Shown in pieces: positions 42,139 to 53,020 of a stretch of DNA of 64,000 nucleotides. Each line of letters starts with the position of its first letter. Positions within the stretch are counted from its first letter, which is position 1. The translations under genes and the position numbers were made by a program. Source of the stretch: Craspedostauros australis (taxonomy: Eukaryota; Bacillariophyta; Bacillariophyceae; Mastogloiales; Achnanthaceae); NCBI GenBank assembly GCA_026770025.1, contig JAMXDE010000007.1, positions 1,488,001 to 1,552,000 of the forward strand, given 5' to 3'. The notes under the pieces were generated by a model. That model did no database searches, was not told where the DNA came from, and was given only the letters and a program-made list of their open reading frames with translations.

Positions 42139-45052
42139 ATAGATCAGGGCGATCCCGTGGATTGGATCATGCAAGGAAGGCGACATCATTCAGGAGCAGC
42201 AGGCTGAATGAGCAAGGAAGAGGAATTGAAAGACATCCCTCTGTCCAATCCGGCTATCAAGCAAGAAGAAGGTGCGAGTGAGACTCAACCATGACAAGAG
42301 AAGGAAGCAGCTGCGGCTACTGTCCTATCAGGCGCAGAGGCAAGTGCAATCAACAAGACCAAAGAGGAATGATCTGCCAGACTACATCGCGAGGAGAAGA
42401 GCATTCTCAAGGCGGTCAAGCAAGAGGAGACTGGTGTGACGGAGAGCATTCGCACAGCCAAACAGGGTGGGAAAAGTGAGACGCCACCAGGAGGAGAATT
42501 TGTGACGAAAACAATCTCCGCACAACAACGAGCGAAAATCGAAAAAGTGACCACACAGAAACTGACGGAAACAGGAAGCGTGCGCGCACCACCAACAAAA
42601 CAACCAATCAACATGGCAACATCAGCCAACATGAACAAGAAGACTATAGTGCATGGGAGTCCCAAGTGAAGGTGTACGCCCGTGCACAGAAGACAAGAGA
42701 CGTGATGTTGGGTAAGACAGAGATCCCAACAGTGGGTGAGATCGCAGCAGCCAGCGGAGAAGTCAAGGAAGCAATGGAGGAGACCTATGAGCTGGCATGC
42801 GATTGCTTCAGCGATCTGATCCTCATGATGGATGCGGAGAAGGGAAAGGGTAAAGAGGCCATCCAATACATCAACCAATGTGTCTCTGACGACTACCCTG
42901 AGGGGAATCCACACACGGCGTGGAAGGTCCTTGCGGAGAAGTTCCAACCATCCGACGCAGCAACAAAAATCAAACTCAAGCGTCAATTCAACAACGAAAA
43001 GATGAAGAGAGACACGGACCCCGACGTCTACATCACACAACTTGAGCTCCTACGCTCGCGTCTCCACGATGTCGGATACGAGATCACTGATGAAGAAATG
43101 ATCATGCAAATCCTTAGTACGGTAAGCGTGGAGTACAGAACTCACATCGTGAGCTTCAATCATCAACTCACGTTTAATCCAGAAGTGGTTACCATCAGTG
43201 CGATCAGAGGAGTGCTCCGCACAGCACACGCTACACATCAAGGCGGAAAGGTGTACGTCGACGACTTCCAAGACAGTAACACGAAGAGCAACGACACCGG
43301 CTTCACGAGCACCGGTAACTTCAAGGGGACCTGCCACAACTGTGGTGTGTATGGTCATAGATCCGCCAATTGCCCAGAACGCAAGAAATCGAACAACAAG
43401 AAAAACAAAAACAACAACAACAAGATGAACAGAAAGCGCAACAACAATCGCAACAAAGGAAGCGGCTTCAACGGCAAATGCAACTACTGCGGCATCTTTG
43501 GACATCGCGAGGCAGATTGCCGAAAGAAGAAGTTCAACGAGAACAAGAAGGCCGACAAACAGGCCAACACAGCAACGGAAGGACACGACAAGAGCGGGCA
43601 CGAGATGGTACTCTCTGCGAAAGACATGCCGCTCTGCATGTTGGTGTCCGACAACTACATCGAAGACTCCTTCTTCGATAACTTCGAATGCGTCGGGAGT
43701 GACGACGAAGTGCAGGACGATGAGATCGTCCCGGAATGGCTCAGCGAGGAGCCCATCATCCACGAGGTGGATCCAAGACGCGAAGTGAGCTACGAATGCT
43801 GCTTCAACGCGAACGACCTGATTGGTCAATACTGCGACGGAGCTGAGATGGGCAACGAGGCCATCGATAGCGACATCGAAGAGGCAATGAGCGAAGAGGA
43901 TGATAACGCCGACGAGGACGGCGCAGATCAAGACAATGACGATGTCTCCGGAGATGAGACGAACCGCGGTGAAGCGCCGCCCCCTCCAGCAGCAGGGAGT
44001 AACAGAATGGGCATCTTCGATGAAGATGACAGCGACGAAGCTGAGGATCGTCCGAGCGACACCTTCAATCCCCACGAACACGTCGTCTATCCAATCAGAA
44101 TCCAATTCCCCGCGGAGCCAAACTCCAGAAGAGTTGACAACATCTACCGACTCCAAACCTTCCCAGAACCGACGGTCACTGCAAAACGAATGCAGAAGCA
44201 GCTCATCTACGACGCAGTTCTAACGGCTGCAATACCGATGTTCCCAGGGTTCGTGAACGAACCATTGCGATACATTTGGGTGAACATGGTAAGCACCATC
44301 CTGTCCAAGAACTTCAAGCCGATTGAAGAGATACTTGCCAACGCAGCCATCCTCAACAGACTACTGCAAGCAAACGGAGAAGAAGAACTCTCTGAACTGG
44401 ACTTGCACTACGTGCTCAGAGGATGCATGCAGGTGCTCCTGCATGAGCGACCACGAGTAACACCCTATGATCCAGTCACCAGAACACATCGGAACAGCAC
44501 GGTTCCATCGGATCTCGCAGAACTACCCAGTGACAACAACCTGGATGAAGATCACAATCCATACAATGAAGATGGAGTCCACAAAGACGAAGACGATGGA
44601 AGCTACGACGATGAGATAGCTGCAGCAGCCATGGAACAGCTCCACGAGCTGAGCACCAAACACAAGGACAAGGTCAACAAGGACACCTGGCTCGCTGACA
44701 GCGGATCTTCGTGTCACATCGTCAACTTGGACACCGCTCTCTTCAACGTGCGGCACATCAAGTCCTTCGTCCAAGTGAGAGACAGCACGAAGCTGGACTC
44801 TCCCAAGATGGGATCCATTCACTTGAAGGTCAAGCAACGAGACAACACTGGCCACATCATCTGGCTCGATGATGTGAAGTACACACCCAAGATGGCGGTG
44901 AACCTTTTCTCCACGAACAAGGCTCTGTACAATGGCTATCAGCTTGGTAGCAACATCATTCTGATGGACATCATCAATGGATCCGGAACGAAGATCGTGT
45001 TTGATCGAGTCTTCCCCACATCCAACGGATTCATCACGGGAGTGCAGATGCA

Positions 45053-45260
45053 TGTTGGCAAGTTCCGTGATTGGAAGCCTATGATCGTGGAAGATGGTAT
45101 TGGTTGATAGTCGTTCGTTTGCTATTTCATTACTTGGCTACTCCGATCCTCTCGGTGTACACCAGTTCTCTTGCCCGATGCTCTCGGTGCTTCAATCTGT
45201 TTTGTAGATTCAGTCTCCGACTATGAGTCGGTGAGCGAGATGCTCTCTTGCTACTCTTCG

Positions 45261-45300
<40 letters not shown>

Positions 45301-46566
45301 ATCGTGTGCTCATGCTACACGATACTCCGTGTTCGATGCATACTCTGCATTCGACACTCCGTTCATTCACTGCTGGTTCCTACTCCATGAGTACTTACCA
45401 TTTGAACTTCACCTCCTGTATCCATGATCTCAATGTCCTCGGTCATCGGATCTTCGCCTCCTGCTCTGACATGGAGACAGATGTCGACGTGGTGACACGA
45501 TGACATCCTGTCGACGTCAGGAGGCATCCTTCTGTTCTCCAGATGTCACGTTCAGTTGAGATTCAATGAGGGACAGACTATTACCGAACACGGTATCAAC
45601 CCGAAGGGAGAAATTCTTGTTTTGGCGCGAAATCTTCCGACTTGATTGACCACCAAATCTTTTCTCCTCCTTCCTCTCCTCCATTCACGAATCCATCATG
45701 ACTCAAACCTGACCGACCTGACTCACACCCCACCTGGGAACTATATGCTCTTCAGATCCTCCTTGCTACAACATACCTCGATTCCTCCATGCTGATGATC
45801 ACCACACTACCACCGTGGTCTCAACATGCGTATCCAACTTGCTTCAACTCAAGCAATGGAATCCGAGGGTCAGCTTCAGCCACAGCCACTGCTTCATGAC
45901 CATCACCACTAGGTGTCATGACCTACACTGCAGTGTAACTACATGTGCGGAGAGCAAAGTACTGTATTGAATGTCTACTCTGTCGCACTGAATCAAGTAC
46001 ATCAGTGCAGGGTCTCGCCAAGTTGTGTGGCATCGTTTCTTCACCCTACTAACACCAATAAGCTAACTCATAAAAACAGACAAGGATTAGCTACAAAGCA
46101 CTCTACTACTCATCGTTACAGTTAAAACTCTTCAATCAGTACACCTCTCTTGAACTGCATCACACGGCTATCCCGAAGCCGGCAGATTCACGAGGCATTC
46201 TCCACCGATTCGCGACGTCTACGCCCGAATCCTAACTCGTTCCATTGGTGATGCAGTGGTCTGTCAGATGATATCGTCATCTGAGGTTTAGTTGGGAAGT
46301 ACCTCGAGATTCTCTTGGTACCATGCGTTTCCATTGATGGATGGACGGACGAGATTTCTAATTCTCTCAGAAATCGTTGGTTGCAAATTTCCTCCAGAAA
46401 TTCTGCTCATTTTCGTGTGTTCCATTTCCACTGTAATTCTGACGAATCACAGCATACTATTGACACGAATGCAGTTATACCGTCCAAGTGCGTATGAGAG
46501 AATAACAGGTGAACGATGCACATATACACGTACATCTCGACATATACTCACATGTACATCTCGACA
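45053..46566 (-). repeat. solo copia LTR inserted in element C, itself interrupted
   Basis: The LTR runs from TGTTGGCAAG to CATCTCGACA in the opposite orientation to C. A 6-bp target duplication GATGCA lies at 45047-45052 and 46567-46572. The LTR is split by a 684-bp insertion (45554-46237); without it the LTR is about 825 bp. The intact duplication shows that a full element inserted here and later recombined between its LTRs. Confidence 0.94.
45554..46237. mobile_element. 684-bp MITE-like element inside the solo LTR
   Basis: A 5-bp duplication CGTTC flanks it (45549-45553, 46238-46242). The ends are short imperfect inverted repeats: AGTTGAGATTC on the left, AGTTAGGATTC as complement of the right end (9 of 11 match). 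No protein frame longer than about 60 codons is seen. Best reading: non-autonomous DNA transposon. Confidence 0.75.
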
Positions 46567-48328
46567 GATGCATCCTATCATGCCAGCGAATGACGACAAG
46601 GCTTGCACAGCCATCATCAAGAATCCATCCAAGGAGATCAGCGCGGTGAACTTGCATCGAATGCTCAGCCACGCGCCACTCGAGACCATGAAGCGGACAG
46701 CCGCTCAATACGGATGGAAGATCATTGGCGAGATGCCCGTATGTCGCGACTGCGCGGTCGCAAATGCGAGAGTGAAGAACATCTTGAAGGCAACAATCCC
46801 GAGAGCAAGTCAGCGCGGCGAACGTTTCTTCATCGACATTAGTTACACTAAACACACAAGCTTCAGAAATGAACGCTACTGGACCCTGATCGTGGATGAC
46901 TGCACGGATCACTGCTGGAGTTTCTTTCTCAAGAACAAGAGTGATCAACCAGGATACATCAAACGATTCGTCCAAACGATCAAATCACAGACTGGTGACC
47001 AACAGATCATCTTCCAAGGAGACAACAGCGGAGAGAACAAATCCACGCAGGATATTCTCATCGATGCAGGACTGAACATGAAATTCGAATTCATGGCATC
47101 GAACACGCCGCAACAGAACGGTAGAGTGGAACGCAAGTTCGCGTACCTCTACACCAAGATCCGCTCCATGCTCAACGGAGCACAACTCAACAAAGAGTAC
47201 AGGCATGGCTTGTGGGCAGCAGCTGCGAGCACTGCCACCGCCATCGCCAACATCACCGTCGCGAAGAACCAAAAGGAGTCACCACATCGCCAATTCTTCG
47301 GCAGCGATCCACCATACGCAGATGCACTCCGCACATTCGGAGAGGTGGGTGTTGTGAAGACTACCTACGGCGGGATCACCGCCAAACTCAAGAATAGAGG
47401 AGAAGAGATGGTGCACACCAACATGCATCAGGAGTATATAACATGTACAGATCATCAACCAAGTCACTGGTCTGTTCTCGCAACATCAAGTGGCTCAACC
47501 AATCATACGGACAGTTCCGTGGCTGGGCGCCAGCACCGAACACATCCAACGAAGCAGGAACAATGGACACAGACAGCTTCACAACCATTGGACAGAAGGG
47601 AGCGATACCAAGGACGGCAATGCGTCAAATATCAGAGGCAAAGAGAGTATCTTTTGCCAACACAACAAATATCACATCTTATCAGATAGCGATGACGAGG
47701 ATGATGAGAATGAAGGAATGGAAATCCAACCAATTGACGACGAAATGGATCGGAGCGAATCTAGCTCAAAGGACAACACTATCCAACCATCCGACGATGA
47801 AGCTGACGATGACACAGGCGTCACTCCTCCGAATACACCAGCGAAGTCTACACATGAGACTCCATCGAGATCTCCACAGACCAAACCAAGCAAGCGTGAC
47901 ATAGACAGAAAGGAGAGGATCCGACATCATGAAGCATGAGGCAGGAAGGGAGACGTTTATCCCAAGCCTACCACAGGGAAGAGAAGTCCCAGAGCACTGC
48001 ATGCGCTCGCAGACTTCAACGAACGAGGTCGAAAGGAAGAAGGTTACAAGAGCGAGTCATCATCCAATGAAGAGAGTGATGAACTCAGTGACGAAGTAAC
48101 TGATGAATCCAACAACGAAACTACAGACAATGAGGAAATTGCAGACAAAGAAGAGATCGAGATTACCCATCATAGTACAACAGGACTATACGGAATGAAC
48201 GCAATCATTACCGAGACACCAGCGATCGACATCGGACTGTCGATTCAGGACGAGAACAAGGAACCAGAGAAGCACATCGAACCAACAACATTCGATGGAG
48301 CCTTCAATCACCCAGATCCCATCCATCG

Positions 48329-48534
48329 TATCAGCACAAATACGTATAGTGCAAATTACGTTACTCCCGTAGCCCCCACTATCTATAAATTTCACTTGTG
48401 TTCGGATCAGCAATCGCAACGCCTGTAGCTCAACGGTAGAGCACCAGAAATTCTCACTGAGGTTCCGGGTTCGAATCCTGGCATGGTACTTTGCTTTTGC
48501 TCTCCCCTCGTGATTTTTCGATAGTGCTCTTTCA
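48329..48534 (+). mobile_element. 206-bp tRNA-derived SINE-like insertion in element C
   Basis: It interrupts the RT region of C and is flanked by a 5-bp duplication CATCG (48324-48328, 48535-48539). It carries an A box (TAGCTCAACGGTAGAGC, from 48425) and a B box (GGTTCGAATCC, 48468-48478), the two parts of an internal RNA polymerase III promoter. A TATA-like CTATAAAT lies about 35 bp before the tRNA-like part and T-runs (TTTT) follow it. No poly-A tail or LINE-like tail is seen, so the class is tentative; a DNA element that captured a tRNA is the alternative. Confidence 0.65.
48421..48489 (+). pseudogene. degenerate tRNA-like sequence
   Basis: The D arm (GCTC/GAGC) and T arm (CCGGG/CCTGG with loop TTCGAAT) are intact. 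The acceptor stem pairs poorly, about 3 of 7, and the anticodon arm seems one base short, so no anticodon is assigned. It is not a credible functional tRNA. Confidence 0.6.
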
Positions 48535-49002
48535 CATCGAAAGGGATATCGAGCAACCATCAAAAAGGAGTTCGACTCCATGGATACACGCAAGGTGTAA
48601 AGCAAGATCAAACGAGACGCCATTCCACGCGGCCGCAGATGCTGCAAATGCAAATGGGTCTTCAAGCTGAAACGCGATGGCACACATCGAACTCGGTTCG
48701 TTACGTGTGACTACTCACAAGTCACAGGAGTAGACTTCCAAGAGCATTACTCACCAGTCATCCATGACATGACCTACCAAGTCATGATGGTGATCATGCT
48801 GATCAAGAAGATGGACTGCGCACTCGTTGATGTCATAACGGCATTCCTACATGGAGACCTTGACAAGGAGATCTACATGAACTGTCCCAATGGGATGGAT
48901 CATCAAGCAGACAAAGCCCTGACCTTACATAAGCCAATCTACGGACTTGTGCAGAGCACCAGGCAGTGGTTCAAGATGTTGGTATCGACCCTCAAGAACA
49001 TC

Positions 49003-52000
49003 TGTTTGGAATCGAGGGTACGACTTTGTTGGAATACCCATGATTGCCGCACCTCCCAAAATTGTTCATCACACCTTTGAATAGTATTCGTCACATATTT
49101 GGAGACTATTCGTCACACCTTTGAATACCATGTCATTACGACTATGATTAAGGACACGAACGTGATTGATACCAGTCCTACTACGAAGAGGGCAGTCTGT
49201 CCTCTGGTATTGTAAGGACAACACCAATGGCGGATCAGGAGGTCCCAATACCAAACCAACCATGGCAACCCTGCAGACGGCAACGTCAGTCAGAACAGAT
49301 GGACAATGGGCAAGTGACGCACCCCCTCCGGGGAGCAACACGCGCCCCCTCCTACAGACAAGACATGCCACAGGTTTGGAACATCACCAAGGTTGACATC
49401 GATCGTGGGACGATGGTGTCATGAGATCAACAACGGAAACATATGATAGGCAAGTGCTCAGGACTGCAGATCCCTACCATGCAAGCGTAGACAGCTACGA
49501 CGATACAGAGGCAAGCAACAACGATGCCAAGACAAGGAAGCAACAACAGAGCATGATGAATGGGGAGAGAAGCACCTAAGAACAACAGGACACCCCATGT
49601 CGCCACCGCAACAAATGCCTTCTATGAAATTGAAATTGGAAGAGAAAGTGAGATTGAGCTCACAGTTCTAAAACAGTACAGTTTCTAACAGCAGATTAGA
49701 TCACAGTACTAACTATAACCCGGGATTTCCAACAGAGGATATCTTGTGGCGCGGCCAGCGTGTCGAGCCTAGCCTAGATGCCCATAACTATAAAATGTAA
49801 GAGCTAGGTGGGCCAACATTTCACACAGTAGCCCACCACCTTTAGTTTTATATGTGTGCAAAGTTACATATTGGTCATAAACGTCCTTCCGGGGCGAACC
49901 CATGCTTCCAAGAGCAACAGAAAGTTGTACAGAACTCTATGTTGCGAAGATTCGAAGTATTCCGTTGGCAGTCACAAGATACAATCAAGTATGAAGAGTA
50001 CTATTGTCGTATGTACCAACAAAAAGGATGGTGTAGAAGCAGATAGATACAATTGCTTGCATCTGTGACAGGTCTAGCATTACGTGGGGTGATCCAGGGT
50101 CACAGAGCGATTGGATGATCTCGGAACTTCCAGAATGAATGAACATTGCAAGAGGCGTTGTGGTGGGTGATTGATGGTTGTCCATTTCCATATTGTGAGC
50201 GAGGGGGTTGACAGCTTGGCGATGTCTAGATGGTATGACTCCTCTATTTGTGCTCCCCATTGCTGGCATCTTCCTGTCCATGGATTCTGCTTTGTCTCGC
50301 CACCCGTTGTTGTACACAACTCCGCATGGTCCACACTAGCGTGTATCCTGGAATCGTGCGACGTCTGTGAACATGCAAATAAAAATCAATTTGACGTTCA
50401 ATTGAAGCACTCCTGCAACCCCACAACATCAAGGACAGACTTGGCTGATCTCATTCCACTTGGTACCACAAACGCAGAGTACATTCTTTTTCTGCGAGTA
50501 CTCTTGAGCCAATACGTCGATTGTATCAAACCGGTACTCGTTGAAATGGAATCTGTGTGTGTGGTTGTAGCTGCCAACGATTTGGTTGTCGAATGAAGCG
50601 GTACCTCATGAAGTATCCAACAGTCATCTCGAACAAAGTCCACAACGTTTGCGAGAGGGGGAGAGAACACTCAACGCCAGAGGACAGCATGATGCCTCGA
50701 ACTAAACACATGCAGATCGACCAGCGCATCCGCTGTGCCGTGTTTTGTTGACCAACGTGGGTTGATCTGGCACCGCTCCGTCTGTCTCTATGTCTTTGCT
50801 GTTCCTCGGTCTGGAGTGTCAAAAGTTCGTTGCGAGTTGTCGATTGTCAGAATTGCTGCGCCTCGAAGGGGCTGGGATGTTGCAACAATCACTGCTCCTC
50901 TTCATTCCTCTCGTCACGTCACATGTGAACGCCAGGCCCAAGAGTTTTCCTTCACATTCGCGTTCCTCTGAGCCAAGGCTTTTTAATCTTCGTCGGGGGA
51001 GCGCTTTGCAGAAGACAGTGAAGCACATGGCGATGAGGTGGAGGTTGGTCTCGGTCTCGGTCTCGATTGTGCTTCTCTTCGCGCACGCGCTCGTGATGCG
51101 TTGCCATTGGCGATGCGGTTAACAATGTCGCTACTATTGGTGTTGTTGCTGATGATGCTGGTACGAATCTCGCTGCTCCCACGCTGCTCCTTGGGAAAGC
51201 AAAGCATTTCTAGACCATAGACAGAACATGTGTTTGGGGTGATTGCGAGGACTGTTCGACTGCAGCATAAATGAGTATGCCACACGGAGCACATTGAAGT
51301 GCGGCATCACTCTTGGCAACTCCATCGAACGCTCTGGATCTCTCGTGTTGCATTCCTGCATGTCTCTGTCTTCTGCCAATACGTCGGATCGTGGCGGTTT
51401 CACCATATTACACGCGATGATGACACATAGTATCGCATTGGCGGGCGTGTTTGATCTTTCAAGTTTTATCCGCTGAATGACCGAAGCGGGAGAATGGAGC
51501 CGGTCCAAGAATAACTTTGTGGGCATTGGAAGGCCACAAAAGCGCCAACACGTCTGGGTGCAAACATATCATGACAGTAACACAAAACAACCAGAATTAA
51601 CACAGCCGTGACTACGACTTTGATACTTTCGGAGACTGTGCATACTTGTGTGTCTCGTCACAGCACCAATTCAATACAAACGTCATTCCCAGAGTTGCTT
51701 CGTGACGCAAACCAATAAATAGAGCGGATCAAGAAATGCCATTGGTGAAGCACAACGACTTTCAGTTCTGTCGAAGCTGGTCGTGATCACAACCTCAACC
51801 AGATAACATTTAGAAATGAGTGAAGGTGGTCACAGAGAAAATAGGAACATGGTGGTGAACGTGCACGGACCAGGGCGTGCTTGTGTGATCCGTGTGTGTC
51901 GCAAGCGGTAGCTAGTGGGGCCTTCTCAACTCACTCCAGCAGTGGCGCACCACATCGCAACTTCTACCAACGGCGTCATCAACGCGAGTGCGAATGAAAC

Positions 52001-53020
52001 GGCGTCAATCTCGTTCAATTCGTATGAATACCACGCACACGAAGCAACAGCACTGGAACGAATCTCCTTGTTTTGGAATCAGATGTTGCTGGTGTGGATC
52101 ACCTTGGCGGACTTTGTCGAAGAGAGCTTCAGGATCGGATGAGCAACAGGCGAATGAACGAGCAATGCTTCTCCTCATACTTTTCTCCACAAGGTGTGTG
52201 TGGATGCACGAGCAGAGCAGCAGAGGGAGGAGTGTTCATCTGTCGTTGGCACAACACAAAACCACAGTGGTTATCGCACTATTCCTCGTGGTGTCTCTCG
52301 CTGCATGTGCATGTGGAATTGCGTCTGCGAAAATCACTTCCTCGCCTTCGCAACATCCACACTTCTCTCATAAAAACAATCGACGAACAGATTGTCCTCC
52401 GAAGCGCAGCATCACAACACAGCAATCGACAAGCATTGCCACGTGATCGCAAGCCTCTCTCCGGCCAAAGCCAGATACAAACCAAAGGTACGTTACGCTC
52501 ATCGATCAATCGCAGCCGCAGGTTTGCAAGATGAATGAATATGTGCAGGGCGAGGAGTCCATGACGGAAGGATTCGTTCGCAGCACTCGTCCTGCCCGAC
52601 ACAGCGTGCTGCCTCAAGCAGATGCACACATCGGGAGCAATAGCGTCACGGGCAGCATCTGGGGAGGACGCTCCCATCGGATCAGCTGCAATCGTCATGG
52701 GAGGTGCGATGCGTAATGATGCCACACGTCCCCCACGCTAGTCGTTCCGATCGCATGCTTGCTTTGGCATGTTGGTGACGTGCTGTGTCATCACCTCCAA
52801 CTCTGCTCTACTCTGCCCGCCCAATACACTGCTGCCACGTTCTGTTACTCTGCCCAACTCAACTCAACCCCACATCTCTCGTGTTTCACCGGTACGAGTG
52901 CTTCTGTTCCCGCACTCCACCATGCGCTGCGCTGCTCTATCCGTCTCCAACACGAAAATGAATCGCAGCACACAATCCAAGCAAGCGACAAGCACAGCAA
53001 CCAGCAAATACCGAACAACC
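49003..53020. other. 4-kb region without a recognised gene
   Basis: It begins where element C breaks off. A repeat of TCACACCTTTGAATA occurs twice near 49070-49130. A 7-bp stem hairpin (GGTGGGC/GCCCACC) lies at 49807-49837. Several frames of 100 to 150 codons overlap each other on both strands (for example 50171-50596 and 51988-52446) with no recognised domain. The last 200 bases lead into the secreted-protein gene. Unclassified mobile DNA is possible in 49003-50050. Confidence 0.4.

Larger units (their letters stand above)
41335..49002 (+). mobile_element. Ty1/copia LTR retrotransposon C, old, broken and right-truncated
   Basis: The 5' LTR is at 41335-42126. Then come the same palindrome as in element B, gag with two CCHC knuckles (about 43333-43380 and 43480-43520), the protease motif near 44695, the pre-integrase and integrase region (46567 to about 47350), the acidic spacer and the first part of the reverse transcriptase (to 49002). 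RNase H and a 3' LTR are missing. It holds two insertions: a reversed solo LTR (45053-46566) and a SINE-sized insert (48329-48534). The element is broken in several further places and is clearly older than element B. Confidence 0.92.

Noticed and set aside
48421-48489. Functional tRNA gene
   Set aside because: D and T arms are good, but the acceptor stem pairs in only about 3 of 7 positions and the anticodon arm is short; it sits inside a mobile insert.
41317-49741. Shared string TTTCCAACAGAGGA at 41317 and 49728 as element border
   Set aside because: A 14-base match between two sites in 64 kb is likely by chance and no other similarity surrounds it.
49807-49837. GGTGGGC/GCCCACC hairpin as a terminator or RNA
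   Set aside because: A 7-bp stem with a 17-base loop is expected by chance in 64 kb and no gene adjoins it.
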